The notes under the pieces are model-generated. The model did no database searches. It saw nothing but the letters and a program-made list of their open reading frames with translations, and was not told the origin of the DNA. This document shows positions 17,640 to 26,335 of a DNA stretch of 64,000 nucleotides, one piece after another. The stretch comes from SIG459 sp045538735. Its GTDB lineage: Bacteria; Bacillota; Clostridia; Oscillospirales; Oscillospiraceae. Positions within the stretch are counted from its first letter, which is position 1, and each line of letters starts with the position of its first letter. Location: assembly GCA_045538735.1 (NCBI GenBank), contig JAZSRY010000032.1, positions 1 through 64,000 on the forward strand, given 5' to 3'. The position numbers and the translations under genes were made by a program.

Positions 17640-19171
17640 TAGTTTTCCGAGAGCTGTCTGCCCAGAAGATAGCCGAAGGTGAGGGCGCTTCCGTGGCTGT
17701 TGCCGGGAATTATCATGGGATAATCAATTCCGTAGCGTCCGCCTGCGGTGTTTCCTATGGCATAAAGTCCCTTGATGGGCTCTCTATCGGAATTGAGAAC
17801 TCTCATTTCGGTGTCCACCTTGACTCCGCCAACAACAGAAAGCAATGCAGTGCCGTACTTTCTGGCTATGTAAGGAGGCTCATCCAGGGGAATAAGCAGC
17901 TCGGGGCGCTTACCGAAGAGAGTATCCTTGCCCTCGGCGCACATGCGGTTATACTCATTGAGGGTGTTTACAAAGCCCTCAACATCTACACCCATTTTCT
18001 CTGCCAGTTCCTCGGGAGTATCGGCCATAACGGTGCAGCCGATTTTCATACCCCATTCCATACGCTCTTCTTCATGTTCAAGCTGGAATTCGGGTCTTCT
18101 TCCAAGGGGGAAATCGTGCCCCCAGTAAATGCCGCCGCCATATTTGAGAGTTTCGGGAACCTTTTCCCGCCAGCGGGAGTCCATAATCGCCCATGCGTAT
18201 TTAAGTCCCGCCTTGATAACACCGAGGCTGCGTGCCTGCAGATAGTTATCCTCGTTCATAAAACGCTTTCCGTCGGGTTTTACGAAAAGGAAGCAGAAGT
18301 TTGCGTGGCGGTAAGCCTGCGGATGCAGTATTGTTGGAAATGCATCGTCCTCAAAGGCCGCGCCCACCCAAAGTGCTGCTCTGTGTCCGTCGCCGTCGTC
18401 GCTGCCCTTAGGTCCGCAAACCTTGGCTGCGACCTTGTTGGCAAGGGGGCAAAGGTCATCGCACATTTCCTCGTTGCCGCCTATGCCGCCCGTTGCAAGA
18501 ACAACACCCTTGCGTGCTTTCACCGCGATAAGCTCGCCGTTTTTCTGTCTTGCAATGGCACCGGTAACACGTCCATCTTCTTCAATAAGCTGCTCCATGG
18601 GGCTGTTGAAAATAAACTGGACACCCTCTTTGACAGCTTCCTGATAAACGCATTCGAGAACATCGTTCAAGCCGCCAAACTTGCCTTGACGGCTGATAGG
18701 GCCGTCATAGAAAAGATGGGAGCCCATTATCTCGTAATATGTCTCGCCCTTATAAAGGCATCCCTGAAGTTCGGGGCGCACACCGTATTCGGGGCGGGTC
18801 AGAAGCTCGATAAGCCAATCCATAGCCTCTCCGCTTTTATTGAGGAAAAGGCGGACAATGCTCTCATCGCAGCGGTTTGCGCAGCGCTTTATCCACTCAC
18901 GGGCAACCGCATCGGTATCGTTTTCAAAGCCGCGCGCTTTCATATAACTTGAATTTGCAACGCCTATATTGAAGCCGCGGGCGGTATATTTGCCGAACTT
19001 TTCAAGGCAGGTAACCTTGGTTCCACCCTGAGCGGCGCTGAGGGCACAGCAGAGGCCTGATATACCCGCGCCTACCACGAGGACATCTGTTTCATAAACT
19101 CTGTCGCAGCTTTCGGGGGAAATGACCGGGGGCTTTTGCGCCCAGTCTCCCCATTTGGGATTAATATTCAT
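17639..19171 (-). CDS. Fumarate-reductase-type FAD flavoprotein
   Basis: A 510-residue FAD_binding_2 protein. The ATG at 19171 has GAGGTT just upstream and gives a protein beginning MNINPKWGDWAQKP; the frame is open further out. Motifs include DVLVVGAGISGLCCALSAAQ, VVLATGGIGGNEEM and the C-terminal IGNTAGGRYGIDYPMIIPGN. The family (fumarate, urocanate and cinnamate reductases, 3-ketosteroid dehydrogenase) reduces or forms C=C bonds next to a carbonyl. There is no signal peptide or heme domain, so it is cytoplasmic and probably takes electrons from the coupled ferredoxin gene. Confidence 0.88.
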   Translation of the reverse strand: MNINPKWGDWAQKPPVISPESCDRVYETDVLVVGAGISGLCCALSAAQGGTKVTCLEKFGKYTARGFNIGVANSSYMKARGFENDTDAVAREWIKRCANRCDESIVRLFLNKSGEAMDWLIELLTRPEYGVRPELQGCLYKGETYYEIMGSHLFYDGPISRQGKFGGLNDVLECVYQEAVKEGVQFIFNSPMEQLIEEDGRVTGAIARQKNGELIAVKARKGVVLATGGIGGNEEMCDDLCPLANKVAAKVCGPKGSDDGDGHRAALWVGAAFEDDAFPTILHPQAYRHANFCFLFVKPDGKRFMNEDNYLQARSLGVIKAGLKYAWAIMDSRWREKVPETLKYGGGIYWGHDFPLGRRPEFQLEHEEERMEWGMKIGCTVMADTPEELAEKMGVDVEGFVNTLNEYNRMCAEGKDTLFGKRPELLIPLDEPPYIARKYGTALLSVVGGVKVDTEMRVLNSDREPIKGLYAIGNTAGGRYGIDYPMIIPGNSHGSALTFGYLLGRQLSEN

Positions 19172-19178
19172 ACAAACC

Positions 19179-20126
19179 TCACGGGCAAATTTTTGTGAAT
19201 CCAGTATCCGCAAAGCGTTCCTTCCACTTACCTGCGGGGCAGTAAATAAGGCAGCGCTCGCAGAAATATCTGGGATAATGCTCTATGGAAAGGCCGTTTA
19301 TTGGCTTCTTTTCAAAGGCTGCTGCCAGTTCCTCGTCATTGGGCTCATTATGCATAATCAGATTGGGAACGGGCACACGTCCCTGAAATTCCTTTCGCAG
19401 GGCAAGGGCGGCAACGGTGCAGCTGCGGGGATTGATATCGCCCACTTCGCATTTTTTGCCCTCAACACTCTTAACCGCGCTGCAGCCGCTGCACTGAGCG
19501 GGAATAGCCCCCGTGGGACACATGCGGGTGCAGATTCCACAGCTTTCGCCGAGACAGATTTTGCCCTCAAAGGGCTTATCCGCTTCAAGTTCAAGAGTGG
19601 TGATTACAGCGCTGAGCATCTGGCGGGGACCGTATTCCTCTGTGAGGAAGCGGTTGCTCCAGCCGAACTCGCCAAGTCCCGCAGCCAACGCAGCTTTGTA
19701 TACATCAAGAGGCATGCCCTGACCGTAGGGGTCTGCGAAATACTTTCCGGGATAGCTGTCCCAGACCATGCTCTGCTGAACGTTGAAGGGCACAGGCATT
19801 GCTACCGCGCCGAACTCCTTTTCAATGTAAGAGCTGATATTAAAGGTATCGTTGATAAGAAGGAAATTGGGTGCCAGATCGTCGCAATAAGCGGCGTAGG
19901 AGCTCTGAGCCTGAATTTTTCTGTCCTCATGGGCTCTGAACATTGCCTGCACCGCTCCATCCGCAAGAGCTCTTCCGAAAACGATGATGCTCTTTGCGCC
20001 GGGAAGCAGATCCTCGGGGCGGTGACCTTCGGGTTCGGAAGCGAGAGCGGAGGCTTTTGCGATTCCCACAAGATCCATATCAAATTTTATTTTGATATAT
20101 TCTTTTATGCTTACGGAATTTGTCAT
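19179..20126 (-). CDS. QueG-like double-cluster Fe-S protein, copy 3
   Basis: A 315-residue protein with the layout of epoxyqueuosine reductase (QueG) and related reductases: an N-terminal nitroreductase-like region (PGAKSIIVFGRALADGA; LAAGLGEFGWSNRFLTEEYG), then cluster Cys in SCGICTRMCPTGAIP and YFCERCLIYCPAGKWKERF. QueG uses cobalamin plus two 4Fe-4S clusters. Three paralogues in one operon make tRNA modification an unlikely role; they may be specialised reductases or reductive activators. The ATG at 20126 is preferred over an in-frame TTG at 20147. It ends 7 bases before the flavoprotein start. Confidence 0.82.
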   Translation of the reverse strand: MTNSVSIKEYIKIKFDMDLVGIAKASALASEPEGHRPEDLLPGAKSIIVFGRALADGAVQAMFRAHEDRKIQAQSSYAAYCDDLAPNFLLINDTFNISSYIEKEFGAVAMPVPFNVQQSMVWDSYPGKYFADPYGQGMPLDVYKAALAAGLGEFGWSNRFLTEEYGPRQMLSAVITTLELEADKPFEGKICLGESCGICTRMCPTGAIPAQCSGCSAVKSVEGKKCEVGDINPRSCTVAALALRKEFQGRVPVPNLIMHNEPNDEELAAAFEKKPINGLSIEHYPRYFCERCLIYCPAGKWKERFADTGFTKICP

Positions 20127-20143
20127 ATCCTCTGCACCTGCCT

Positions 20144-20479
20144 TCAAAGAAGCCCTTTGGCTCTGTCAACGCGGAGGATGATAAAGCCGAGATCCTGAGC
20201 GGAGATAACTTCGCCCTTTTCGTCATACTCCACTTCTTCAACTCTTCCCCAACGCTCTTCAGCCGTCCAGTCGGTCTCATACTTATCGCCGCCCAGAGAT
20301 TTTATCCAGCCGCCGTTATCAAGACCGTAGAAGGTGGTTTCATCGTTGAGGTGGGAACCCGTGTGGTAATCCTTTCCTGCGACGCCATCACGGATTCTTG
20401 TTACTTTGTATATATGCTCGCCATTGTATTCTCTCTTCACTTCGGGGTGAAAGCCTGCATGAACGATTCTCTTCTTCAT
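20144..20479 (-). CDS. Unknown 111-residue protein between QueG-like genes
   Basis: A small soluble protein, rich in charged residues (HAGFHPEVKREYNGEHIYKV; DWTAEERWGRVEEVEYDEKG), with no Cys and no membrane segment. Its ATG overlaps the stop of the QueG-like gene at 20476 (ATGA) and it ends 17 bases before the next QueG-like start, so it is firmly part of the operon. I do not recognise the family. The position suggests an accessory or substrate-binding subunit of the QueG-like enzymes. Confidence 0.75.
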   Translation of the reverse strand: MKKRIVHAGFHPEVKREYNGEHIYKVTRIRDGVAGKDYHTGSHLNDETTFYGLDNGGWIKSLGGDKYETDWTAEERWGRVEEVEYDEKGEVISAQDLGFIILRVDRAKGLL

Positions 20480-21438
20480 TTGCCACAGCCCTCCCCATCG
20501 AATTTTGAGAGTCCCTTATCTGCAAAGCGCTCCTTCCAATTGCCCACGGGGCAATAGAGGGTGCAGAGGTCGCAGAAATAGTTGGGATGGTGACCCAAAG
20601 CGTGATTATTCAAGGGTTTCTTGGCAAAAGCCTCAGCCAGTTCCTCATCGCTGGGTGAATTATTCATAATAAGGTCGGGTGTTTCCACCTTTCCGGAAAA
20701 CTCTCTGCGCAACGCAAGTGAGGCCACAGCGCAGGCATTGGTGTTGAGCTTTGCAACGGCGCAGTTTCCGCCGCATACGCCAACATTTTCGCTCTCGCCC
20801 TCGGCATCGGGAATTGCTCCCACGGGACAAAGCTTTGCGCATATTCCGCACTCACGGGGATTGCAGAGCTTTTCGCCCGAATAAGGCTTATCATAGTCAA
20901 GCTCCATAGTGGTAAGAACAAGGCCTATCGCCTGTCTGGGGCCGTACTCCTTTGTAAGGAAAGCATTGTTCCAGCCAATCTCGCCCAGTCCCGCTGCCAT
21001 TGCAGCGCGCTCGGAATTGAGCACATAATGCACTCTCTTTGCACCTACAAAGGCGGGAAGAGCCTTGTTGGTGGAGGTAACATTCTGCATAGGACCGGAG
21101 GGAATTGCAGTTGCGGTATGGGCAAAATTGCGCTCAATGAACTGAGCCACGCGTGCCTGCATGAAGAAGAGATTCATATTGGGGGTAAGCTCTCTTGCAT
21201 AAGCGGCATAGGACGCAAAGGCATCGGCATTGCCGTCCTCCTTTGCCCTAAAGGCAGCCTGAAAAGCTCCGTCGGGAATGGCGCGGATAAAAACGATTAT
21301 GCTTTTTGCACCGGGGAGAATATCCTCGGGGCGCTTTCCCTCTATCTCATCGGCAAGGGCGGAGGCAGGTGCAATTCCCACTGCGTCAAGACCACAGCGG
21401 TCAAGTATGTAGTTTTTCAGCTTTTCGCTAGGACTCAT
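20476..21438 (-). CDS. QueG-like double-cluster Fe-S protein, copy 2
   Basis: A 320-residue paralogue of the proteins at 19179 and 21454. It has the region PGAKSIIVFIRAIPDGAFQA, the loop GLGEIGWNNAFLTKEYGPRQ, cluster Cys in ECGICAKLCPVGAIP and NYFCDLCTLYCPVGNW. An extra Cys-rich loop (VGVCGGNCAVAKLNTNAC) between the cluster motifs may complete the second site. It is 15 bases downstream of copy 1, and its last codons overlap the 111-residue gene. Confidence 0.82.
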   Translation of the reverse strand: MSPSEKLKNYILDRCGLDAVGIAPASALADEIEGKRPEDILPGAKSIIVFIRAIPDGAFQAAFRAKEDGNADAFASYAAYARELTPNMNLFFMQARVAQFIERNFAHTATAIPSGPMQNVTSTNKALPAFVGAKRVHYVLNSERAAMAAGLGEIGWNNAFLTKEYGPRQAIGLVLTTMELDYDKPYSGEKLCNPRECGICAKLCPVGAIPDAEGESENVGVCGGNCAVAKLNTNACAVASLALRREFSGKVETPDLIMNNSPSDEELAEAFAKKPLNNHALGHHPNYFCDLCTLYCPVGNWKERFADKGLSKFDGEGCGK

Positions 21439-21453
21439 AAACCGCGCCTCCTC

Positions 21454-22383
21454 TCATTCGTCGATGAATTTTCCGGTATTGGCATGGCTCAATCCGGTAT
21501 CGGCAAAACGCTCCTTCCAGTTTCCAACGGGGCAGTATGCAAGGCAGTTGCCGCATTTCCAGGAGGGATTATGCTGATGGAAATTCTGACGGGTATTTTT
21601 GTTGAAATAGCCGTTTATCATATCTATGTCCTCGTTGAGAGGATCGGTGAGGGAACGGGGCACAAGATCTTCCCCGCTCTCGTTAAATTCGGCTCTGGTT
21701 CCGTGGCACATAATGCGGCACTTTGCCCAGTTTATCTGGCTGTAGCCCACTTCCTTACCGCCGGAGCAGACGAGGCGCTCCTTGCCCTTCTCATAAGGGG
21801 GAATTGCGCCAGTGGGGCACATTTTTTCGCAGATATGGCATTTCTCCGGGTCGCAGAGTCTGGGACCATCATACATGGGGTCAGCTGTAAGTTCTGCAGT
21901 GGTGAGAACAGCACCGAAACGGTTGCGGGGTCCGAATTCAGGAGTGAGCATAAGGGAGCTCCAGCCGAACTCACCCAGACCTGCTGCGTAAGCGCAGTGG
22001 CGCATACTCATCATCTTGGCTCCGTGGGTAGGGCCTGCGGTGTTGGGCATAGCGGCGCAGCCGGTAAGCTTTTCCACAAAACGGGAAATCTTATAGTTTG
22101 CGAAAAGAAGCTCATAGTTGGGAGCCCCCACATATCCATAAGCGCCGTAAATTCCGTGGAGTTCATACATTTCATCCTCAAAGGTGCGCAGAGTGGCATT
22201 GACTGCGCCGTCGGGCAGACGGGTGCAGAAAACTATAACGCTCTTGCAGCCGGGAAGGAAGTCCGTGGGGTGCAGGCCTTCGGGAGATTCATTGAATCTG
22301 TCAATGCTTGCAATGCCCACCTTGTCCATTCCAACTTCGTTGAGCACAAAATCCTTTATTTTCTGTTCAAGGCTTAAACTCAT
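21454..22383 (-). CDS. QueG-like double-cluster Fe-S protein, copy 1
   Basis: A 309-residue paralogue: LPGCKSVIVFCTRLPDGAVN, AYAAGLGEFGWSSLMLTPEF, cluster Cys KCHICEKMCPTGAIPPYEKG and WKCGNCLAYCPVGNWKERF. GAGAGG precedes the ATG. The three copies are clearly diverged rather than recent duplicates, which argues for different partners or substrates. First of the QueG-like set, placed after a hairpin that separates it from the flavoprotein gene at 22469. Confidence 0.82.
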   Translation of the reverse strand: MSLSLEQKIKDFVLNEVGMDKVGIASIDRFNESPEGLHPTDFLPGCKSVIVFCTRLPDGAVNATLRTFEDEMYELHGIYGAYGYVGAPNYELLFANYKISRFVEKLTGCAAMPNTAGPTHGAKMMSMRHCAYAAGLGEFGWSSLMLTPEFGPRNRFGAVLTTAELTADPMYDGPRLCDPEKCHICEKMCPTGAIPPYEKGKERLVCSGGKEVGYSQINWAKCRIMCHGTRAEFNESGEDLVPRSLTDPLNEDIDMINGYFNKNTRQNFHQHNPSWKCGNCLAYCPVGNWKERFADTGLSHANTGKFIDE

Positions 22384-22428
22384 ATCAATTGCCTCTCAAT
22401 CGGGAAATAATATCTAAAGACGCACTTG

Positions 22429-22460
22429 ATGGGCACAGCCTTAAAAAAGTCTGTGCCCAT
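22429..22460. other. Intercistronic hairpin
   Basis: A 10-bp perfect stem ATGGGCACAG / CTGTGCCCAT (22429-22438, 22451-22460) lies between the flavoprotein gene at 22469 and the QueG-like gene at 22383. On the transcribed strand the T-run lies in the loop rather than after the stem, so it is more likely an RNA-processing or stability hairpin than a full terminator. Confidence 0.5.
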
Positions 22461-22468
22461 AATTTAAT

Positions 22469-23947
22469 TTACCACTGTCTATAGTCCTTGAGGGCGCCGG
22501 CTCTTTCCCGCTCCTTCTTGGCAAGCTCGGAATAGAGACCGTATTCGTGTGCCTCGCAGACCTCAGTATAGCTGATGTCGGTGTGGCTGTTTCTGGGCAG
22601 GGGGACATCCTGCTCACCTGCAAGGATATCCTGAACAGTGCGGATATCAACATCTCTTGCGGTGGTGCCCTTTGCAACGGCAACAGCAGCAGCTACACCT
22701 GCAGCCTGACCTGTGCCAACGCACTGGGGAATAAGGTTGCACCAGTCGATAGCCACATTATCAGCGGAAATATGGCGGCCGGGAGCAATGATATTCTCCA
22801 CATTGCGGGGGAGAATGGCTCTGTAGGGAATTTCGATGGGTGCGCAGTCATTAATAAGGCAGATGGTGGAATGCCATGCGATAACGTCATCGTGCTTCTT
22901 TGCGAAGGCGAAGTCATCGGTGGTCATCTGGTAGTCACCGCCTATGCGGCAGCTGCCTCTGGTACCCAGCTGGGGAGCGATATCGTAGAGGAAAGCATCG
23001 CCGAAAGCGTAGGGGCAGGCTTCCTTCAGGTAAGCCAGTGCATCTCTCATAGTTGCGCGGGTGTTGAGCTCGGTCTGGGTGCAGTCCTTAATAAGAGAGC
23101 AATCCATATCACCGTGCCAGTTGTTTATCCAGCAGATATCGTCGGAGGGAGTGGGCATCGGAACGGCACGGAAGCCGCAGACCTTTGCAAAGCCCTCGCG
23201 GAAGGCCTGGTTGGCCTCGGGATGGGCAAGGCGCCACTCGTGGTAGCGGTTCCAGCTTGCTCCGCCTATTCTCCATACAAGAGCTGTGTTGGAACAGCGG
23301 GTCTTGCCGTCTGCAAGAGTGGAGAAAGGTGCGCCGCTCTGGCGTACGATATCGCCGTCGCCGGTTGCATCGATTACAACCTTGGCAAGAACTACCTTGC
23401 GGCCTTCCTTGCTCTCAAAGATGACGCCCTTGCAGACATTACCTTCCATAATGGGCTTGGTGCCCCAGCAATGACACATAATGCGGATGGAGTCGGAATG
23501 CTCCAGAAGCATCTTGTCCATCTCTATCTTCATCTGGTTGGGTTCATAGTAAACAGCGCGGACAAGGCGCTCAGGCTTGCTCTCGCTGACGCAGCCGTGG
23601 ATTCGTGCCCAGGCGTGGAGCAGAGCGGGGTCATCGTCCTTGCCTATCTTGCTCAGGTCGGGACCCATAACGGCATTGGGAATGGAAGCCAGGCGGGTGA
23701 ACCACTCCTCCTGAAGGCCGCGGACAAAGCTCTTGTCATACCAGGAGAGCTTGGGAACCATTACAACATAGCCGCCGGTAACATCGCCGCCCATGTAACC
23801 GTAACGCTCCATAATAATAACATTTTTGCAGCCTGCTCTGGCTGCTGCAATGGCTGCGGAATGGCCGGCGCTGCCGCCGCCTACTACCAGCACATCGCAT
23901 TCGTCATATACGGGTAAAACTGTCTGAGGCTCAAGGTAAGTCTTCAT
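22469..23947 (-). CDS. FAD-dependent oxidoreductase (operon leader)
   Basis: A 492-residue FAD_oxidored-type flavoprotein, paralogous to 13836. The dinucleotide motif is DVLVVGGGSAGHSAAIAAAR with YGYMGGDVTGGYVVM after it; a late block IAPGRHISADNVAIDWCNLI contacts FAD. First gene of the leftward operon (23947 to 13836), about 120 bases downstream of a conserved 40-bp element. Substrate unknown. Confidence 0.87.
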   Translation of the reverse strand: MKTYLEPQTVLPVYDECDVLVVGGGSAGHSAAIAAARAGCKNVIIMERYGYMGGDVTGGYVVMVPKLSWYDKSFVRGLQEEWFTRLASIPNAVMGPDLSKIGKDDDPALLHAWARIHGCVSESKPERLVRAVYYEPNQMKIEMDKMLLEHSDSIRIMCHCWGTKPIMEGNVCKGVIFESKEGRKVVLAKVVIDATGDGDIVRQSGAPFSTLADGKTRCSNTALVWRIGGASWNRYHEWRLAHPEANQAFREGFAKVCGFRAVPMPTPSDDICWINNWHGDMDCSLIKDCTQTELNTRATMRDALAYLKEACPYAFGDAFLYDIAPQLGTRGSCRIGGDYQMTTDDFAFAKKHDDVIAWHSTICLINDCAPIEIPYRAILPRNVENIIAPGRHISADNVAIDWCNLIPQCVGTGQAAGVAAAVAVAKGTTARDVDIRTVQDILAGEQDVPLPRNSHTDISYTEVCEAHEYGLYSELAKKERERAGALKDYRQW

Positions 23948-24067
23948 ATTCTGAACTGTCCTTTCCTGAAAAGTTCCTGTATTTCAATCATTATTTTTCT
24001 CCCGGGCTTAAAGTCCCGGCAATCAATGTATACACTTTCCTGTCTACTATTTTATTTATATATCTGA

Positions 24068-24107
24068 CAAATTTGAAGTCCATAAATACTTTCATGGATG
24101 TAAAAAA
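24068..24107 (-). promoter_or_regulatory. 40-bp conserved upstream element, copy 1
   Basis: Read on the minus strand, the element begins TTTTTTACATCCATGAAAGT and continues ATTTATGGACTTCAAATTTG. It matches 32288-32327 at 33 of 40 positions by hand alignment. It contains an internal dyad (CCATGAAAG...TTTATGG). Both copies lie about 100-120 bases upstream of, and in the same orientation as, the first gene of a leftward operon. It is probably an activator site; the adjacent LysR regulator is the natural candidate. Confidence 0.6.
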
Positions 24108-24124
24108 TATATATGTACCAAACA

Positions 24125-24166
24125 AAAAACTCCGACTAAGGGCAAGACCCTTAGCCGGAGTTTTTT
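24125..24166 (-). terminator. Terminator of the LysR gene
   Basis: Stem AAAAAACTCCG-CTAAGGG / CCCTTAG-CGGAGTTTTTT with one mismatch, immediately after the LysR stop at 24168. Confidence 0.88.
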
Positions 24167-24167
24167 C

Positions 24168-25058
24168 TCATTTTGTTTCAAAATACTTGCGTGCAAAGGC
24201 TATAAAATCGTTGAAAGCCTTTTTATGGCGAATATCCTTGTTCCAGATTATGCGCAGATAAATTTTTTCGGACTCCTCTATGGGCACAGTGATTATATCA
24301 GGGTCGTTTTCCATGCTCTGGCGGGGCTGAACGCTGCTGCAGAGCCCGCTTTTTATCATCTGCCTTACAGAAGAAACCTGCTTCGTTTCATGTGCAAAAT
24401 TGGGATACAATCCGTGTTTCTCATAAATAAGCACAGTCTGGTTATGCTTGGGGTCAAGACCGCTTAGACCGATCAAAGGCTCGTCCTTTATATCATAGAC
24501 AGAAACGCTCTTCCGGTCAGCAAGGGGATGGTCCTTGCTGCAGCAGAAGACAAAGCCGGACTCCTCAATATTTATATAGTCCATTCCCTCGATTTCCTCT
24601 TCCCCGCTGAGAGAAATGAAAACATCAAGTTCCTGGTCAAACATCTTGTTATCAAGGAAAGAATATCCGATATCGGGCATCTTAAGACGGACATGAGGAC
24701 ATTCCTTTGTAAAGGCCCCAAGGAACGGCAGGATGCAGCAACGAGCGGTAAAGGTGAGGCCTATGTTGAGCCAATGATCATTTTCAGAAGAATATGCGTC
24801 CTTGATAGCCTCCATCTCGGTGCGCAGTTCAGCCACCATCTTTTCGATTTTCATGCATTTATCGTAGAAGACAATCCCCGCTTCCGTAAGCGCAACGCCG
24901 GATGTGGTGCGACGGAAAAGCTCAACACCAAACTCCTGCTCAAGATCCTTCACCGTTCTGGAAACAGCAGGTCTTGAAACAAGCAACTCATCCGCAGCTT
25001 TGGAAATGCTGCCGTATTTGCAAACGGCCATCATATATTCAAGCTGAAAAAACTTCAT
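24168..25058 (-). CDS. LysR-family transcription regulator 1
   Basis: A 296-residue LysR regulator: N-terminal winged helix (YMMAVCKYGSISKAADELLV, SRPAVSRTVKDLEQEFGVEL) and a C-terminal effector-binding domain. The ATG at 25058 is preferred to an upstream in-frame GTG because the protein then begins MKFFQLEYM and GGGTG is suitably placed. It is divergent from the dehydrogenase at 25272 and lies directly upstream of the large operon at 23947, so it plausibly controls both and senses a carboxylic or phenolic intermediate. Confidence 0.93.
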   Translation of the reverse strand: MKFFQLEYMMAVCKYGSISKAADELLVSRPAVSRTVKDLEQEFGVELFRRTTSGVALTEAGIVFYDKCMKIEKMVAELRTEMEAIKDAYSSENDHWLNIGLTFTARCCILPFLGAFTKECPHVRLKMPDIGYSFLDNKMFDQELDVFISLSGEEEIEGMDYINIEESGFVFCCSKDHPLADRKSVSVYDIKDEPLIGLSGLDPKHNQTVLIYEKHGLYPNFAHETKQVSSVRQMIKSGLCSSVQPRQSMENDPDIITVPIEESEKIYLRIIWNKDIRHKKAFNDFIAFARKYFETK

Positions 25059-25102
25059 ATTTTCACCCACTATACTCGTCTTTTATATAGCCGTATGATA
25101 AT

Positions 25103-25227
25103 ACATTTTTGTTACACCGTCAACTTTATTTTACTACCTTGTGCATTTTTACTACATCATTGTCCGTTTTTTCTACACTGTAAGCATGTTGTTCCCTGTT
25201 TCCAAAGCTGGGCATTTAGTATATAAT
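25103..25227. promoter_or_regulatory. Divergent LysR/dehydrogenase control region with repeated TTTTTnnTACA motifs
   Basis: Three related sites occur: ACATTTTTGTTACA (25103-25116), GCATTTTTACTACA (25143-25156) and CGTTTTTTCTACAC (25165-25178). Their TACA cores are spaced ~40 and ~21 bases, close to whole helical turns. The first is repeated exactly at 32354-32367, upstream of the second regulated operon. A TATAAT -10 box for the rightward gene is at 25222-25227; its -35 is weak, as expected for an activated promoter. Confidence 0.55.
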
Positions 25228-25271
25228 ACTTTCGTATGCTAATATATGAAAGTGAACTTAAGGAGGACTCT

Positions 25272-26261
25272 ATGAAAATATCTCTTATAACTTCCCAAAA
25301 ACGCTTTGATAGCTATTCCGACCCTGCTATGATGCCCGCAGATGCGGAGCTTTTCTTTATGCCTTTGGAATACTCGGAAGATGAAGCCGCCGAAAAGCTT
25401 GCCGACACCGAGGTTCTGCTGGTAGACTCTGTCCTTCCCGTTACTGCAAAAATGATAGAAGCCATGCCCAAGCTCAAGTTCATTCAGGCTGAAGGTGTTG
25501 CTTACAATAAAATTGATATTGAAGCCGCAAAAGCCGCCGGTGTATTCGTATGCAATAACAAAGCCGTTAATGCCGCTCAGGTTGCCGAGCATAGCGTTAT
25601 GCTTATCCTTGCGGTTATGCACAGACTCATTGAGGGCGATGCAGAGGTTCGCGCAGGCAGACAGAATGATGCCAAGCTCCGTTTTATAAATAACGGTCTT
25701 GAAGACATCATCGGCAAGAAGGTTGGTCTTGTGGGCTTCGGCGCCATCGGCAAGGAGCTTGCAAAACGTCTTCTCCCCTTTGGCTGCCAGCTTTTCTACT
25801 ATGACCCCTTCCGCGCAACAGCCGAGGTTGAGAAAGAATATTCCATCACCTATATGGAAAAAGAGGAGCTTCTTTCCACCTGCGATGTTATCACGCTCCA
25901 TGTTCCCGTAACTCCCAGCACCACCAATTTTATAAACAAGGATACCCTTGCTCTTATGAAGCCCAACGCCATCATCATCAACGCCGCCCGTGGCCTTGTT
26001 GTTGACACTCAGGCTCTTGCCGACGCAATTATGTCCGAGCAGATTTACGGCGCAGGTCTTGACACCATCGAGCCCGAACCCGTTCCCGCCGACTCACCCG
26101 TTCTGCTGATGCCCGAACCCTATTGCAACAGAATAGTCCTCTCCCCCCATGTTGCGGGAACAACCAAGTCCGTTTTCTTCTCTGCCTACCGCAATTTCTG
26201 GAACAATGTCAAGGCTGTTGCCAATGGCGAGCGCCCCATGAACATTGTTAACGAACTTTAA
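25272..26261 (+). CDS. D-isomer-specific 2-hydroxyacid dehydrogenase
   Basis: A 329-residue NAD-dependent dehydrogenase of the SerA/D-lactate dehydrogenase superfamily. NAD motif GLVGFGAIGKELAKRLLPFG, catalytic-domain blocks INAARGLVVD (Arg), DTIEPEP (Glu) and SPHVAGTT (His). AGGAGG sits 7 bases before the ATG at 25272. It would interconvert a 2-oxo and a 2-hydroxy acid, for instance a phenylpyruvate-type acid; substrate not readable. Divergent from LysR 1 and ended by its own terminator. Confidence 0.92.
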   Translation: MKISLITSQKRFDSYSDPAMMPADAELFFMPLEYSEDEAAEKLADTEVLLVDSVLPVTAKMIEAMPKLKFIQAEGVAYNKIDIEAAKAAGVFVCNNKAVNAAQVAEHSVMLILAVMHRLIEGDAEVRAGRQNDAKLRFINNGLEDIIGKKVGLVGFGAIGKELAKRLLPFGCQLFYYDPFRATAEVEKEYSITYMEKEELLSTCDVITLHVPVTPSTTNFINKDTLALMKPNAIIINAARGLVVDTQALADAIMSEQIYGAGLDTIEPEPVPADSPVLLMPEPYCNRIVLSPHVAGTTKSVFFSAYRNFWNNVKAVANGERPMNIVNEL

Positions 26262-26273
26262 TCTTATAAAATA

Positions 26274-26307
26274 TAAAAAAAGGAAGTCCCGAAGGACTTC
26301 CTTTTTT
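26274..26307. terminator. Bidirectional terminator
   Basis: Stem AAAAAGGAAGTCC / GGACTTCCTTTTT with a CGAA tetraloop; serves the rightward dehydrogenase and the leftward TRAP operon. Confidence 0.92.
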
Positions 26308-26335
26308 ATAATTAATGCTGAATAAGTTTATTGGC

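Noticed and set aside
13836..23947. Reductive dehalogenase operon
   Set aside because: The QueG-like proteins share the fold family, but no Tat-exported RdhA or RdhB membrane anchor is present and the proteins are too short.
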